DNA of 64,000 nucleotides from Pseudomonas hefeiensis (GTDB taxonomy: Bacteria > Pseudomonadota > Gammaproteobacteria > Pseudomonadales > Pseudomonadaceae), in the NCBI RefSeq assembly GCF_030687835.1, contig NZ_CP117449.1, positions 6,143,001-6,207,000 of the forward strand. Reading direction: 5' to 3'. The translations under genes and the position numbers were made by a program. Of the stretch, positions 38,923 through 47,595 are shown one piece after another. Under the pieces are notes generated by a model. It was given only the letters and a program-made list of their open reading frames with translations, was not told the DNA's origin and ran no database searches. How positions within the stretch are numbered: the first letter of the stretch is position 1; the number at the start of each line of letters is the position of its first letter.

Positions 38923-39421
38923 ATGTCCGAGTTAAAGAAACTGACATTGACTGTTAAGAACTATGATGCTCAAAGCGAGCGGTGATCTAGACGCTCTCTA
39001 TCGACGTGTTAGATATGAAGATGAGCACGGCGCTACGCTCTATTTCAAAGAGGTTGTGATGCTGAAGTATCTTGCGAAGCATGGTGCTTTGGCGACTGAT
39101 GTTCCGCGAACTTGGTACTATAAGCATGCCTCAAAGAAATCGATAATTGTTGTCGCTTTTGAGAAGGCTGGTGGGAAAGTTGAGTGCGACTTGGATGATC
39201 TGCGAATTATTGCAAGGTCGACTTTGATAAAGGGTGTGGTTATTTCGCTAGTAGCGGTTCCAGCTGGGATTATTGCTGCAACGGCCACCTTTGGAATTGG
39301 GCTTGTCATTATTCCTATGTTTTTGTGGCATGGGTACAGGAACGTCTTCAAGCTTCCGAAAATGCTGGGTCGAAAAACGCTGGTGGATGAATTTTCAAAG
39401 TTTGGCGTTACTCTTCGGTAG
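38923..39421 (+). pseudogene. Membrane protein gene with a one-base frameshift near its start
   Basis: The best start is ATG 38923, preceded by AAGGGAAG, encoding MSELKKLTLTVKNYDAQSE and then a stop. In another frame, from about 38983, the sequence continues GDLDALYRRVRYEDEHGA with two hydrophobic segments (GVVISLVAVPAGIIAATA and GIGLVIIPMFLW). Removing one base around 38979-38982 joins them into a protein of about 165 residues. The downstream part alone starts with an ATG that has no ribosome site. Function is unknown; it is a predicted two-helix membrane protein. Confidence 0.55.
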
Positions 39422-39502
39422 CTTGGTTATTTGGTTGTTGAGCTTGATTCTCGTTAGAGTGGCTGGCTGTCTTGCGGACGGTGACCAGCGAAGGAAACTC
39501 AG

Positions 39503-40132
39503 ATGAAGACCAGTGCCGTAATCTTTGATGCCTTCGGAACGCTGGTAGAGATACAGCAGCCGACACATCCGTTTCGACAGTTGCTTCGAGAGGGGCGACG
39601 CCAAGGCCGCTTGCCTCGCGCTGATGACATTCGAACGATCATGACCCGTTGCCTTTCTCTAAGCGAGGCTGCGCTGGCCTTTGGTATCAAGATCTCGCCC
39701 TCCCAACTCGCATTTCTTGATCAATGCTTGGAGGAAGAGCTGGCAAGCATTCAGCCTTATCCAGACGCGGTTGAGGCCGTTGGGCTACTGCAAGCTGCAG
39801 GGGTGAGACTGGCCGTATGTTCAAACCTGGCAATGGCCTACGGCCCCGTAGTGGAAAGGATTTTCCCGCACCTTGGGGCCTATGGTTTCAGCTATCGTAT
39901 TGGTGTTATGAAACCGCAAGCCGCCATCTACCAGCACACCTGCGATCTGCTCAATGTCCGGCCAGAAAATGAGCTCAGCGGTCAGAGGCGGATCGTCATG
40001 ATTGGCGACTCAGAAAGGTGTGATCGGGATGGGCCTGGCCATGTTGGTATCAAGGGTTACCTGTTGCGCAGGAATGGAGACGGGGCTTCCAATCTTTCCC
40101 ATTTTGCACGATCAGTGCTGAGTGATAGGTAG
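39503..40132 (+). CDS. HAD-superfamily hydrolase
   Basis: The 209-residue protein has HAD motif I FDAFGTLV (nucleophile Asp9), motif II VCSNLA, and a motif IV region MIGDSERCDRDG. Length and cap match HAD-IA haloacid dehalogenase-like phosphatases. It lies among island genes with no clear partner. Confidence 0.82.
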   Translation: MKTSAVIFDAFGTLVEIQQPTHPFRQLLREGRRQGRLPRADDIRTIMTRCLSLSEAALAFGIKISPSQLAFLDQCLEEELASIQPYPDAVEAVGLLQAAGVRLAVCSNLAMAYGPVVERIFPHLGAYGFSYRIGVMKPQAAIYQHTCDLLNVRPENELSGQRRIVMIGDSERCDRDGPGHVGIKGYLLRRNGDGASNLSHFARSVLSDR

Positions 40133-40266
40133 CTGCGAGCAGATCTTCAATTCGATGGTAAGCGTTGCGTCTGAGCTAAAGGGCCGCGCCACGAGTTGGC
40201 CCTGCCGGGATGCCCCCTGCACAGAGTACGAGGGGCGACCAGACCAGTATCACCAGAGGGTGAAGC

Positions 40267-40533
40267 ATGAATGAGCTTAGGATTGTCGGGCGATGCGTTC
40301 GCCCCCCGATTGGCTGCTGGAGTGCTACGCATCGCTGTTTTGAGACGCGTTACGAGCAGGTCTTCTCAATCGCACTTGAAGTATTTGGAAGCCGAAAGAA
40401 GGCGCAGCGATGGCTTGTAAGATCTGTGGTAGGTGTAGGCCGTCAGACACCCTGCAGGGTGCTGTGCACACCTATGGGATTCACAATTATCCATGACGAG
40501 ATTATGCGGCTTGAACACGGCATACGTGCCTAA
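40267..40533 (+). CDS. MbcA/ParS/Xre-type antitoxin (toxin-binding domain), orphan
   Basis: The 88-residue protein ends with the DUF2384 pattern: EVFGSRKKAQRWL, a Gly-x-x-TP turn (GRQTPCRVL) and the terminal helix LEHGIRA. In complete systems this domain binds a RES-type NAD-degrading toxin. No RES gene is adjacent, so this is an orphan antitoxin or a solo regulator. The N-terminal 30 residues are unlike the family. Confidence 0.65.
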   Translation: MNELRIVGRCVRPPIGCWSATHRCFETRYEQVFSIALEVFGSRKKAQRWLVRSVVGVGRQTPCRVLCTPMGFTIIHDEIMRLEHGIRA

Positions 40534-41343
40534 TCCCGTTTAGCCTGTCGTTGCTCTCTATCGAGTTAGTGGTCGCCATCCCAGAAGCTGTGCGATCCGT
40601 GGTCTTGTGTGCCTATCCTCACTGCCGCTTTTTCCTATCTGGTTTAAGTACCTGCTGAGTGGGGTCGTAGGCGATCCAAATTCGCACTTGGTAAACCGAA
40701 ATTCACCAGCTCTGGCATTTTGTCCTCGTTCAATGGCCTGTTTCATAGGTTTTCGAAGATTTTTGAGTAATAAATCAAATTGCCAAAGGGGCAATTCTTT
40801 TACCGTTCGTCGGCGATCACCAATTTATTCCCCCCCCCCTCTTGAAAATTTTTAAGCGAGACGGAGTTCTTTTATTTGAGAGCAAGAGAAAAGCTGCAGT
40901 GGCCCAGGCACCGCTTTTCTCACAGGATCCCACCGGCTTTTACGTCTGATATTTACGGCTTCTAGATCACACGGTTTGAGGGTCTGGTGTGAAGCTGAGG
41001 TTGGAATGGGTGGGCTGGGGGCCAGGGGGAAATCGCTTTCCTTTGCAGCCGCAGGCTGCTGCTTACGCTTTGACGTCAAACCAATAAGGCTCTTTTGTTG
41101 GGATCAGTCCGTCTGAAATTCCACCCCTCTCGGACAACAGGCTCGGCTGGCGTCCGTCGCCTTCAATGTTCCAGCAAGACGCACTCGGTGACCTACCAGG
41201 CGCTTCGAAAATTCGGATCTGTAAACTAAATTTTTGATCTGTAAACCTCGGCGGTTAACACGTCAAAAAATTGGTTTACAGGTGGATATGGATTCTGGTC
41301 GCGCTTGGGGCTATTTTGCCAATTTATTGATAAGGCGAGCCCG
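40534..41343. other. Long non-coding or decayed region with C10 tract
   Basis: Only short, overlapping frames are found, none with family features. A run of ten C (about 40831-40840) and two copies of atctgtaaac occur. Near the right end, ctgtaaacc at 41239-41247 and its perfect reverse complement ggtttacag at 41273-41281 form an inverted repeat, with another direct copy (ctgtaaact) at 41219; these could be operators for the next gene or recombinase sites. Confidence 0.5.
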
Positions 41344-41688
41344 ATGCCCCTACTGTCTGATGGTCAGCTCTGGTCTCTTGCTTGCAAAGCCTATGGGGAT
41401 GATCTTCTTGGAATCCTTGGGTCGATTGTGAGCGCCTACGAGCGTCGTCCGGGGCTGAACAATCCTATCCGTGTTCCACAGTCGGTTATCGGCGTTGATG
41501 GCTTTACAGCGCTCCGAGAAACCCTTACTACGCAGCGCTCTAGCTTCCATCAGCTCGAAGGTTGCTTGGAGATCCGCGAGCCTCTGGCGTGGCATCTCGT
41601 ACGCCATCTGCAGCATAAGCTGATAATCGATGGGCATGCCTCTGCTTCAATCCGAGATCAGTGTTTTGCGGGAGACCTGGGACTTTAA
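41344..41688 (+). CDS. Hypothetical protein
   Basis: The ATG at 41344 gives 114 residues (MPLLSDGQLWSLACKAYGDDL ...). An earlier ATG at 41305 is possible. The sequence is globular and helix-rich, with no domain I recognise. It lies downstream of the ctgtaaacc repeats. Confidence 0.45.
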   Translation: MPLLSDGQLWSLACKAYGDDLLGILGSIVSAYERRPGLNNPIRVPQSVIGVDGFTALRETLTTQRSSFHQLEGCLEIREPLAWHLVRHLQHKLIIDGHASASIRDQCFAGDLGL

Positions 41689-41956
41689 TCTTGACCCGGT
41701 TAGGCTGCTAGTCGTGCATTTGGTGGAGACGAGCCTGATCGTGTTCGGTTGTATCGCTTTATTTTCCCGATTTCGATTGAAGCTATGCAGACATCCACTC
41801 GCCCGCTTCGCTGAAGTCTTGCATCATTCCTGCGAGCTCCGGAGGCGTCAGCAGCCCAGAGCCTTTCTGATCTTGCATGGCGCTTCCTTGTAGGCTCGGC
41901 AGCGCCTCAGATCGTCATCGGTTAATCTCCACTGACCACAGAACGGAGTCGACCTC

Positions 41957-43138
41957 GTGACTAGAAATCCAGTTGAGCGGGCCCTTATGGCACGAGGGGT
42001 AGACAGTGCGTTGGCCAGGAAGCTGAGGGAGGAGAAGTGGACGCTTGCGAAGCTCCAACTACAGCGTCCGGAGAAACTGCTCGAACTGGGGTTCACAGAA
42101 TCCGTCGTGCCCAAGATCCTCGGCAAAAGCAGGCCGCCAATACCACCGGATGTCCTCATCAAGACGCTTTATGACAACCGCTGGGTTTGCTGTGTCTGTC
42201 GAGATGCTGAGCGCCCGGTAGTCGTGCATCACATCAAGTCATGGGCGGAAAGTCGCGATCACTCTCCGGCCAACCTCGCAGTGCTTTGCTCTATCCATCA
42301 TGGGGAGGCGCACTCCACGCATGCTCTGGAGCTTACGCTCACCGCTGACCGGCTCAAGGCGGAAAAGGCGGTGTGGGAACAGGATGTGAGCCGGCTCGAT
42401 CCTTTGGCCATATTCAAAGCCACTCAGCTAATGAGTTGCCAGTGGTGGTACTTCAATCACCTCAGGGTTTTCGAAATTGCCGAACACGTCGGAGTGGAGA
42501 TCACCCAGCTCAAGGGGTTCCAGGGCGCCCTGCGCAATGGCGCGTGTGACGACGAAGGTTACCTTTGTTCCAGTGAGGGCCTCGTGTACGTCGGCCAGGC
42601 TCGGTCACTCTCGCTGTACCGGTATATGAGCAACATGCTGAAGGCCGCCATAGAGCATACCTGCGTCCGTAACATTTCGGATGACCTAGATCGGGGCACA
42701 CTCGATATTCTGGTTACACCTGGCGATCTGGTGTTCGTACAGGGTTCGTATCACTTCGCAGATATGCCTCCTGACGGTTCCGGCGCTGACATGGTTCGGG
42801 GGCGGCGAAGCGTCAACAAAGTCGAAATCACGTTCGTCTTCGACAGGAACGAAGGTACGTCCGGCTCAGCACGTTCGGAGTGGCTTCTTGGAGTACGCTC
42901 TTTGGGCTGTTTGCTACGTGCGAACAAGCTAGAAAGAGACCTCAAGGGCACCTTGCATATCGAAGCTACAGTGCTGGCGATTCGCAGCGCCCATGAGGAA
43001 TTGAAGACAAGAATGTATGAAATTGGCCTCTATCAAAGCGGCCTGATAGGTCATGAGGTGGAGGATGAGGAATTGGAAGATTTCGATCCTGATTACGATG
43101 AGGACGATGGTCGAATTGATGACTCACTTTACTCGTAG
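41957..43138 (+). CDS. HNH-nuclease domain protein
   Basis: The 393-residue protein has a treble-clef HNH: Cys78/Cys81 (VCCVC), His91-His92-Ile (VVHHIKSW), Asn106, Cys111, and the His114/His115/His119 set (CSIHHGEAH). The C-terminal 250 residues are of unknown fold and end in an acidic tail (DPDYDEDDG). The N-terminal 70 residues may bind DNA or partners. It precedes an AbiJ-NTD4 gene with about 180 bases between, a common neighbour pattern in defence islands. Confidence 0.75.
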   Translation: MTRNPVERALMARGVDSALARKLREEKWTLAKLQLQRPEKLLELGFTESVVPKILGKSRPPIPPDVLIKTLYDNRWVCCVCRDAERPVVVHHIKSWAESRDHSPANLAVLCSIHHGEAHSTHALELTLTADRLKAEKAVWEQDVSRLDPLAIFKATQLMSCQWWYFNHLRVFEIAEHVGVEITQLKGFQGALRNGACDDEGYLCSSEGLVYVGQARSLSLYRYMSNMLKAAIEHTCVRNISDDLDRGTLDILVTPGDLVFVQGSYHFADMPPDGSGADMVRGRRSVNKVEITFVFDRNEGTSGSARSEWLLGVRSLGCLLRANKLERDLKGTLHIEATVLAIRSAHEELKTRMYEIGLYQSGLIGHEVEDEELEDFDPDYDEDDGRIDDSLYS

Positions 43139-43320
43139 CTCGGGCATGACTTGAGCTCACTCCTTTATAATTTGATTCGATCACTGCGCGTTGAACGTCC
43201 CGGCCTCAAGTCAGGCGAGCGTTGATTCCACTGTTCTATCCCAGGCCAGGGATGTCAGGCATTATCGAACTGGCTCGCTATGGCGATGTGCCGGTGGACT
43301 AGGTCAGGCGGAGACTAAGG

Positions 43321-44124
43321 ATGAAGGATTCATTTTCAAGGCGTCACGGTTTCTCGCAGGTCGATGAGGCCGAGATCACCGTACGAGAGGATGCACCGCA
43401 AGCGCTGCAGGAATATCTGATTCAATTGAGCTACGAATGTGGTCTCAAACCATCAGGACTGCGCGAAATCATCTGCCAGACTTTGAAGGTATTGCCTGAC
43501 AGGGGGAACTGGAGCGAGACGCCCAATATCCACGAGGAGAATGTCCAGCGCCTTGAGCAATGCAAGTGGTTCAAAGTGTATGACGTCATCGAGCGGCTTG
43601 ATGCCTATTTCGGCAACCGAAATTACGACGGCGACGTTTATGAGCACTTCACGACTGAGCTGAACGAGTTCTTCATCGAGCACGGCATAGGCTGGAAGCT
43701 GCTCGGTGGCCGCATCGAAATGCGTGGCTCTGAATCCTTTGAGCAGGTTTTGACTTCTGCGAAAGAAACTGAGCATCAACACGGTCACGTCACGGCCAGC
43801 AAGGAATTGCACCAGGCGATAGCTGACCTCTCACGCCGGCCATCCCCAGACCCGACGGGAGCAATTCAACACGCCATGGCCTCGCTGGAGTGCGTTGCTC
43901 GACAGGTCACTGGGGATCAACAGGCAACCCTGGGCAGGATCATGAACGATTGCCGAACGCTAATTCCAGCACCATTAGATCAGGCAGTTATCAAAACTTG
44001 GGCGTACGCGTCGGAGTTCGGACGGCACATCCAAGAGGGTCGCGAACCGTCCTTCGAAGACGCTGAACTCATTGTTGGCCTGTGCGCCTCGGTCAGCAGC
44101 TACCTGATCAAAAAATCGAAGTGA
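43321..44124 (+). CDS. AbiJ-NTD4 domain protein (abortive-infection type)
   Basis: The 267-residue protein starts SFSRRHGFSQVDEAEITVRE, then SYECGLKPSGLREIICQTL and WSETPNIHEE, all hallmarks of the AbiJ-NTD4 domain. The C-terminal part (DPTGAIQHAMASLECVARQV ... AELIVGLCASVSSYLIKK) is the HEPN-like domain usually joined to it. HEPN proteins often act as RNases that stop phage growth. The active Rx4-6H motif is not obvious here. Confidence 0.8.
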   Translation: MKDSFSRRHGFSQVDEAEITVREDAPQALQEYLIQLSYECGLKPSGLREIICQTLKVLPDRGNWSETPNIHEENVQRLEQCKWFKVYDVIERLDAYFGNRNYDGDVYEHFTTELNEFFIEHGIGWKLLGGRIEMRGSESFEQVLTSAKETEHQHGHVTASKELHQAIADLSRRPSPDPTGAIQHAMASLECVARQVTGDQQATLGRIMNDCRTLIPAPLDQAVIKTWAYASEFGRHIQEGREPSFEDAELIVGLCASVSSYLIKKSK

Positions 44125-44525
44125 CTGAAATCGTCGTTTGGCCCTCGGCAGGGGCTAGCCATTAGTGCAGGGTCGCTCGGATGTTGGATGACGGTGGCCG
44201 CTAGTATCTCCGGTCGCAGCTAGCCCGGCATCGGTTGTCCATATGGTAGAAGGGGGCAGTGGCCAAAGAGGTCGTCCAAGCGATCACTTCACTTCGGTAG
44301 ACGCTGTGTGCCTGTTCAGCGACGCTTTCGGCTTTACGAGGAAAATCCCTCTTCGAGCGCTGCCATATCCAAACATTCGCTGCGCGCGGGCTCGATGAGA
44401 GCTATTGGCATCCCTTCCAAGAGGGGCTTCCGCCGCCCTGCAGCCATGCTATATGATGTCATTACGCCATCATCCTATCGCTGGATGAGACGAGCCGGGC
44501 CCCTTTCACAAGGATAGTTTTGGTC
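44125..44525. other. Non-coding region before the repeat-bearing gene
   Basis: About 400 bases with no convincing frame. Its last 40 bases (from 44485) are similar to the region before the second copy at 54232, including the ribosome site ACAAGGA before the ATG. Confidence 0.5.
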
Positions 44526-45291
44526 ATGACGTACATTAACCTGCCCAGTAATCAGCAATCAGCAATCTGCAATCTGCAATCAGCAATCAGCAATCAGCAA
44601 TCAGCAATCAGCAATCAGCAATCAGCGACGTTGATGAGACAGCGCTTCGGGCGCAGTGCGCAAGTGCCTCGATGAAGAGCGTATAGGGCCTATTCATGGC
44701 CTTGGGCTCAGTGACTGTGGCCCCTACGTGAGTACCAAGCTCCATGGGTTTCAGCAAGCGATCACTGAGTACAGCAAGGCCAAGGCCCACGCCAAGCGTG
44801 AACGCACTCGGCAGGATGCTCTGTATGCCGGCAATGATCTCATTCATGCTTTGCAGCAGATGAAAGGGCGGCTCGAAACTGAGCGTAAAGAGGGCGAGCT
44901 GTTCTTCATTGATGATCAGATCACGCCGCCTTTCCATCTCAGCAAGCGGCTATCGGTGCCTGTGTCGTTTCGCTGGCGAGCGTCGCCATCTGCGGACTGG
45001 AAGCACGGCTATGTGACGTTCGTCTACGATTTCTCCCCTCAGCCGAGTTACACTTCGTTGCCCAAGCGTAAACCCAGCGCGGCACAGGTAGAGAGGGATC
45101 TTGAAGACAGTCGCTACCGAGAGTGGGAGGGTTTGAAGGCCCAGGCACTCTTCTCGATGAGGGAGTTCTTCCGCGATGGCGGCGATGGCGATGCTGTGCC
45201 GGAGGTGTTCGCGGTGAGGCCTAGTCCCTACGGTGGGGGCCTTAATAACTTCAGCTGTAATTTCTGGCAGCCCGAGAGGCCGGCACCATAA
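44526..45291 (+). pseudogene. Hypothetical protein gene with heptanucleotide repeats and frame breaks
   Basis: The ATG at 44526 encodes MTYINLPSNQQ, the same start as the copy at 54275. Next come eleven 7-base units (AATCAGC, two of them AATCTGC) at 44550-44626. Seven is not a multiple of three, so each unit gained or lost changes the frame; with the present number the start is out of frame with the body. The body (from about 44656, RKCLDEERIGPIHGLGLSDC ... to the terminal NFSCNFWQPERP) is one further frame away, needing one added base near 44655. Full protein would be about 255 residues. No domain is recognised. Confidence 0.55.
44550..44626 (+). repeat. Heptanucleotide tandem repeat, 11 units
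   Basis: Eleven consecutive 7-base units, AATCAGC or AATCTGC, lie within the first 35 codons of the gene at 44526. Slippage would switch reading frame, the typical architecture of a phase-variable gene. Confidence 0.9.
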
Positions 45292-45635
45292 ATCTGGCAA
45301 GCCATCAGCCCCGGTAACTGGGGCCGATGTGTACAACCTTTGGCGTACCAAGTCTGCGTGGGCCGGGGAGCGCTAGGCAATTTTTGTCTCAACTGGAGTG
45401 GTTTTTGCCCCGGTTTTGTTGGCATACGCTTCATCTGAAATAGCCGATCCTCACTTCCCATCATGGGATTTCACCTTGTGTAACGCAGGTCGTGACGCTA
45501 TAGTGGGTGTGCGGGAAATAAGAGCAGGGCTCCGAGATCATCAGGCGAAATTGGATCTGGAGTGTGGATTGCACGGAGACGCCATCCGTGTGGTAGCGGC
45601 ATCAGACTTCGGTCTGTTGGCATGTGACCCAACCC
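45292..45635. other. Gap with possible small plus-strand ORF
   Basis: A possible 82-codon frame (45398-45646) encodes SWDFTLCNAGRDAIVGVREI ... DLECGLHGDAIRVVAASDFG, which reads like a real protein but has no clear start signal. Its end overlaps the palindrome aacccctaggggtt (45630-45643) at the end of the neighbouring leftward gene; that palindrome may be a weak terminator. Confidence 0.35.
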
Positions 45636-46217
45636 CTAGGGGTTAGCTAAGCAAGCGCTGCGACTACCATCCCGCATATCTTCTTCAGTCAAGGGCGCCA
45701 AATCTGGCGCCTTTGGCGTTTCTGGGATTTGAAAACCCTCAATCATCCCGACAGCTTTCCCGTTCGGCGTGCGGTTGCGATAAGCCGTCACCACGCTGTA
45801 ATAGAGCTGGTCATCGCCGATAGGCCAAGCTGCTAATACTGCACACCCTTTGCGACCCCGGAGCACGATCAGTCGCTCGTTCCCCTTCATCGAGTCAAAC
45901 TCACAAACGATGTTTGTGCCATGCACGATGATGTCGGACACAAAACGCGGTACATCATAGACCGTTGGGTAGCCCCACTTTACCAGGTCATGCCCACGCT
46001 CTTGCCAGATGTGGCGTACACCGAAGCCTTTGTGGGGCCCGATGTGCTTGCCCGCCCTGAGGTAGATATCCCCGCCGGGCTGTTGCAATAACTGGCTGGT
46101 GACCTTCACCAATCCCCAGGATTCCAGGCCTGTGGTGGGGTGAGCAATGTTGAAATCTTCGTGATGGTCGAACTCGACCGGTATCGCCTGAGGCGGCGGC
46201 GCCTTAAAACGTGACAT
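45636..46217 (-). CDS. BECR-fold-like (toxin-type) hypothetical protein
   Basis: The 193-residue protein has a core GFGVRHIWQERGHDLVKWGY, PTVYDVPRFVSDIIVHG, then RLIVLRGRKGCAVLAAW and SVVTAYRNR. This order (a HI ... H helix, a FVSDII helix, then hydrophobic strands ending in a tyrosine/arginine) resembles the Barnase-EndoU-ColicinE5/D-RelE nuclease fold found in phage and toxin proteins. It could therefore be an RNase toxin. The similarity is by eye only. It has no obvious antitoxin next to it. Confidence 0.5.
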   Translation of the reverse strand: MSRFKAPPPQAIPVEFDHHEDFNIAHPTTGLESWGLVKVTSQLLQQPGGDIYLRAGKHIGPHKGFGVRHIWQERGHDLVKWGYPTVYDVPRFVSDIIVHGTNIVCEFDSMKGNERLIVLRGRKGCAVLAAWPIGDDQLYYSVVTAYRNRTPNGKAVGMIEGFQIPETPKAPDLAPLTEEDMRDGSRSACLANP

Positions 46218-46473
46218 GCCAGCAATCCTTAACTACCTGATGGCTCCATTCTCACGTCACGACTGGCCGTGTCAGAACCGCACTCTCCCATTTTATAGAA
46301 TTTAGCGATGCTGGTGGTCACTAAGTGTCTGCGGCGAGGGCTCCAGATGAAGAAGCTAAGCCGGGGGATTCTTAGAATCGTGCAGGTGGCTCGACGACTC
46401 AATAGGTTTGGGTTACGGACTTGCAGAGGCTTGTAGCGGACGAGCTCATTTGTGATAGCCCAAGCGCTGAGGT

Positions 46474-47577
46474 TTACGGGTATAGCTTGAAGTCACTGCC
46501 CTCATGCCACTGGCTAAGATCGATCTCAGTGATTTCTAGCCCGTAGGTACGTAGCAGCCAGCGTGTTTGCTCGCCGTATTCACTTCCAGGCTCACTGCGA
46601 CCATGTAGCGCAATGCGATTGTTCACCAAGGCGATATCACCTGGCTGCAAAGGAACAGCGATCGCGCAATCAGCGCATGCGTGCTTCAAGGCGTCCATCG
46701 CTTCCTGCGCCGATTTGTGGCCGATGTCAGCAATCTGCGTGTTGCTGTGGCTGAACCTGATCCACCAGCTCCCATTCATTTGGAAGAGAAGCTGTGCATC
46801 ATCGACATCGAGCTCGTCGCCCAGGATGTCTACCATTCCATCCCGGAAGGTCAGCTGTGAACCGATGATGTACTGAGGCTTCTGGAGCTCCTCAATATGC
46901 TCTTCGCTCAAGCGCGCCATAAGGTGGTCGAGAGGCATAACCGTGGTCGGCACTTGCTTTGGGTTACGCAGGGCCGACAAGCACACGAAGTCTGGAGAGG
47001 GGGCAATGCGTTCATTCAGGGGGTCGCGGTATCCCCGCAACGGGAAGGTCACGCCATCCGTGTGCCCACTCATCTTGTCCGCCGATTTGACTGTGTATTT
47101 TCCTCGGCCAGGCGGGAACACCACCAAGTTAACGAACAGGTCGCCTCCGTTCTCGGAGCCGTAGGAAACCGTGGCGGAATTGATAGCCGCAAGGCACGCG
47201 ATCGCAGTTACTCGGGCAATGACCGTGCCTTCTGCTTCAGGCACCGGGCAAAAATCAATGGGGGTATCGGGTAGGTCATCTGGCCGGAAGATACCCTCCA
47301 GCGTCAGGCAAGGCTGTGCCCATGCAAAGGCTTGCACCTCTGCACAGCTGCTCCCCCGGATATTGAGCTCGCGTTCGATCGCAGGCTGCAGCTCACGCCC
47401 CAGATCGCCAGGGCGCGCCAGGTACTCAAGCACTTGCTCATAGGTCACGTTCGCTCGCCATTCGCTGACTGCGACACGCACTGCTTCTGTAAAGATTGCC
47501 TGGATCAATTGTATCCCTACACGCGCGAGTGATATAAAAGTGATGTACGTCAGCGTGATTATCACGCACGATCCCAC
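46474..47577 (-). CDS. TauD/TfdA-family Fe(II)/2-oxoglutarate dioxygenase
   Basis: The 367-residue frame has the 2-His-1-Asp site: HTD in MSGHTDGVTFP and the distal His in IALHGRSEP, with Arg in RWLLRTYG for 2-oxoglutarate. It resembles clavaminate synthase/L-asparagine oxygenase types. The true start is probably a GTG about 20 codons in (VGIQLIQAIF), because the first residues overlap the promoter region and read as a hydrophobic, non-family stretch. It is divergent from the regulator gene at 47596. Role in the island is unclear; hydroxylation of an amino acid or nucleotide is possible. Confidence 0.75.
   Translation of the reverse strand: MGSCVIITLTYITFISLARVGIQLIQAIFTEAVRVAVSEWRANVTYEQVLEYLARPGDLGRELQPAIERELNIRGSSCAEVQAFAWAQPCLTLEGIFRPDDLPDTPIDFCPVPEAEGTVIARVTAIACLAAINSATVSYGSENGGDLFVNLVVFPPGRGKYTVKSADKMSGHTDGVTFPLRGYRDPLNERIAPSPDFVCLSALRNPKQVPTTVMPLDHLMARLSEEHIEELQKPQYIIGSQLTFRDGMVDILGDELDVDDAQLLFQMNGSWWIRFSHSNTQIADIGHKSAQEAMDALKHACADCAIAVPLQPGDIALVNNRIALHGRSEPGSEYGEQTRWLLRTYGLEITEIDLSQWHEGSDFKLYP
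47553..47567. promoter_or_regulatory. Near-perfect 15-base palindrome, putative operator
   Basis: GCGTGATTATCACGC reads the same on both strands apart from its central base. It lies 28 bases before the start of the regulator gene at 47596 and inside the divergent promoter region, where an autoregulatory operator is expected. Confidence 0.55.
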
Positions 47578-47595
47578 CAGCGACTAAATTCGTCT

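Larger units (their letters stand above)
44485..45397 (+). repeat. Direct-repeat copy 1 (full-length)
   Basis: Nucleotide similarity to 54232-54533 covers the 5' flank, the first about 15 codons, the last about 35 codons and about 100 bases of 3' flank (tgcgtgggccggggagcgctagg). The copy 2 gene lacks the middle. Both are on the plus strand, so they are direct repeats bracketing about 8.8 kb. Confidence 0.75.

Noticed and set aside
44308..44517. 69-codon plus-strand frame before the heptamer gene
   Set aside because: No family features, no ribosome site, and it overlaps the repeat flank.
44550..44626. CRISPR-like repeat array
   Set aside because: Units are only seven bases with no spacers and no cas genes; this is a simple tandem repeat.
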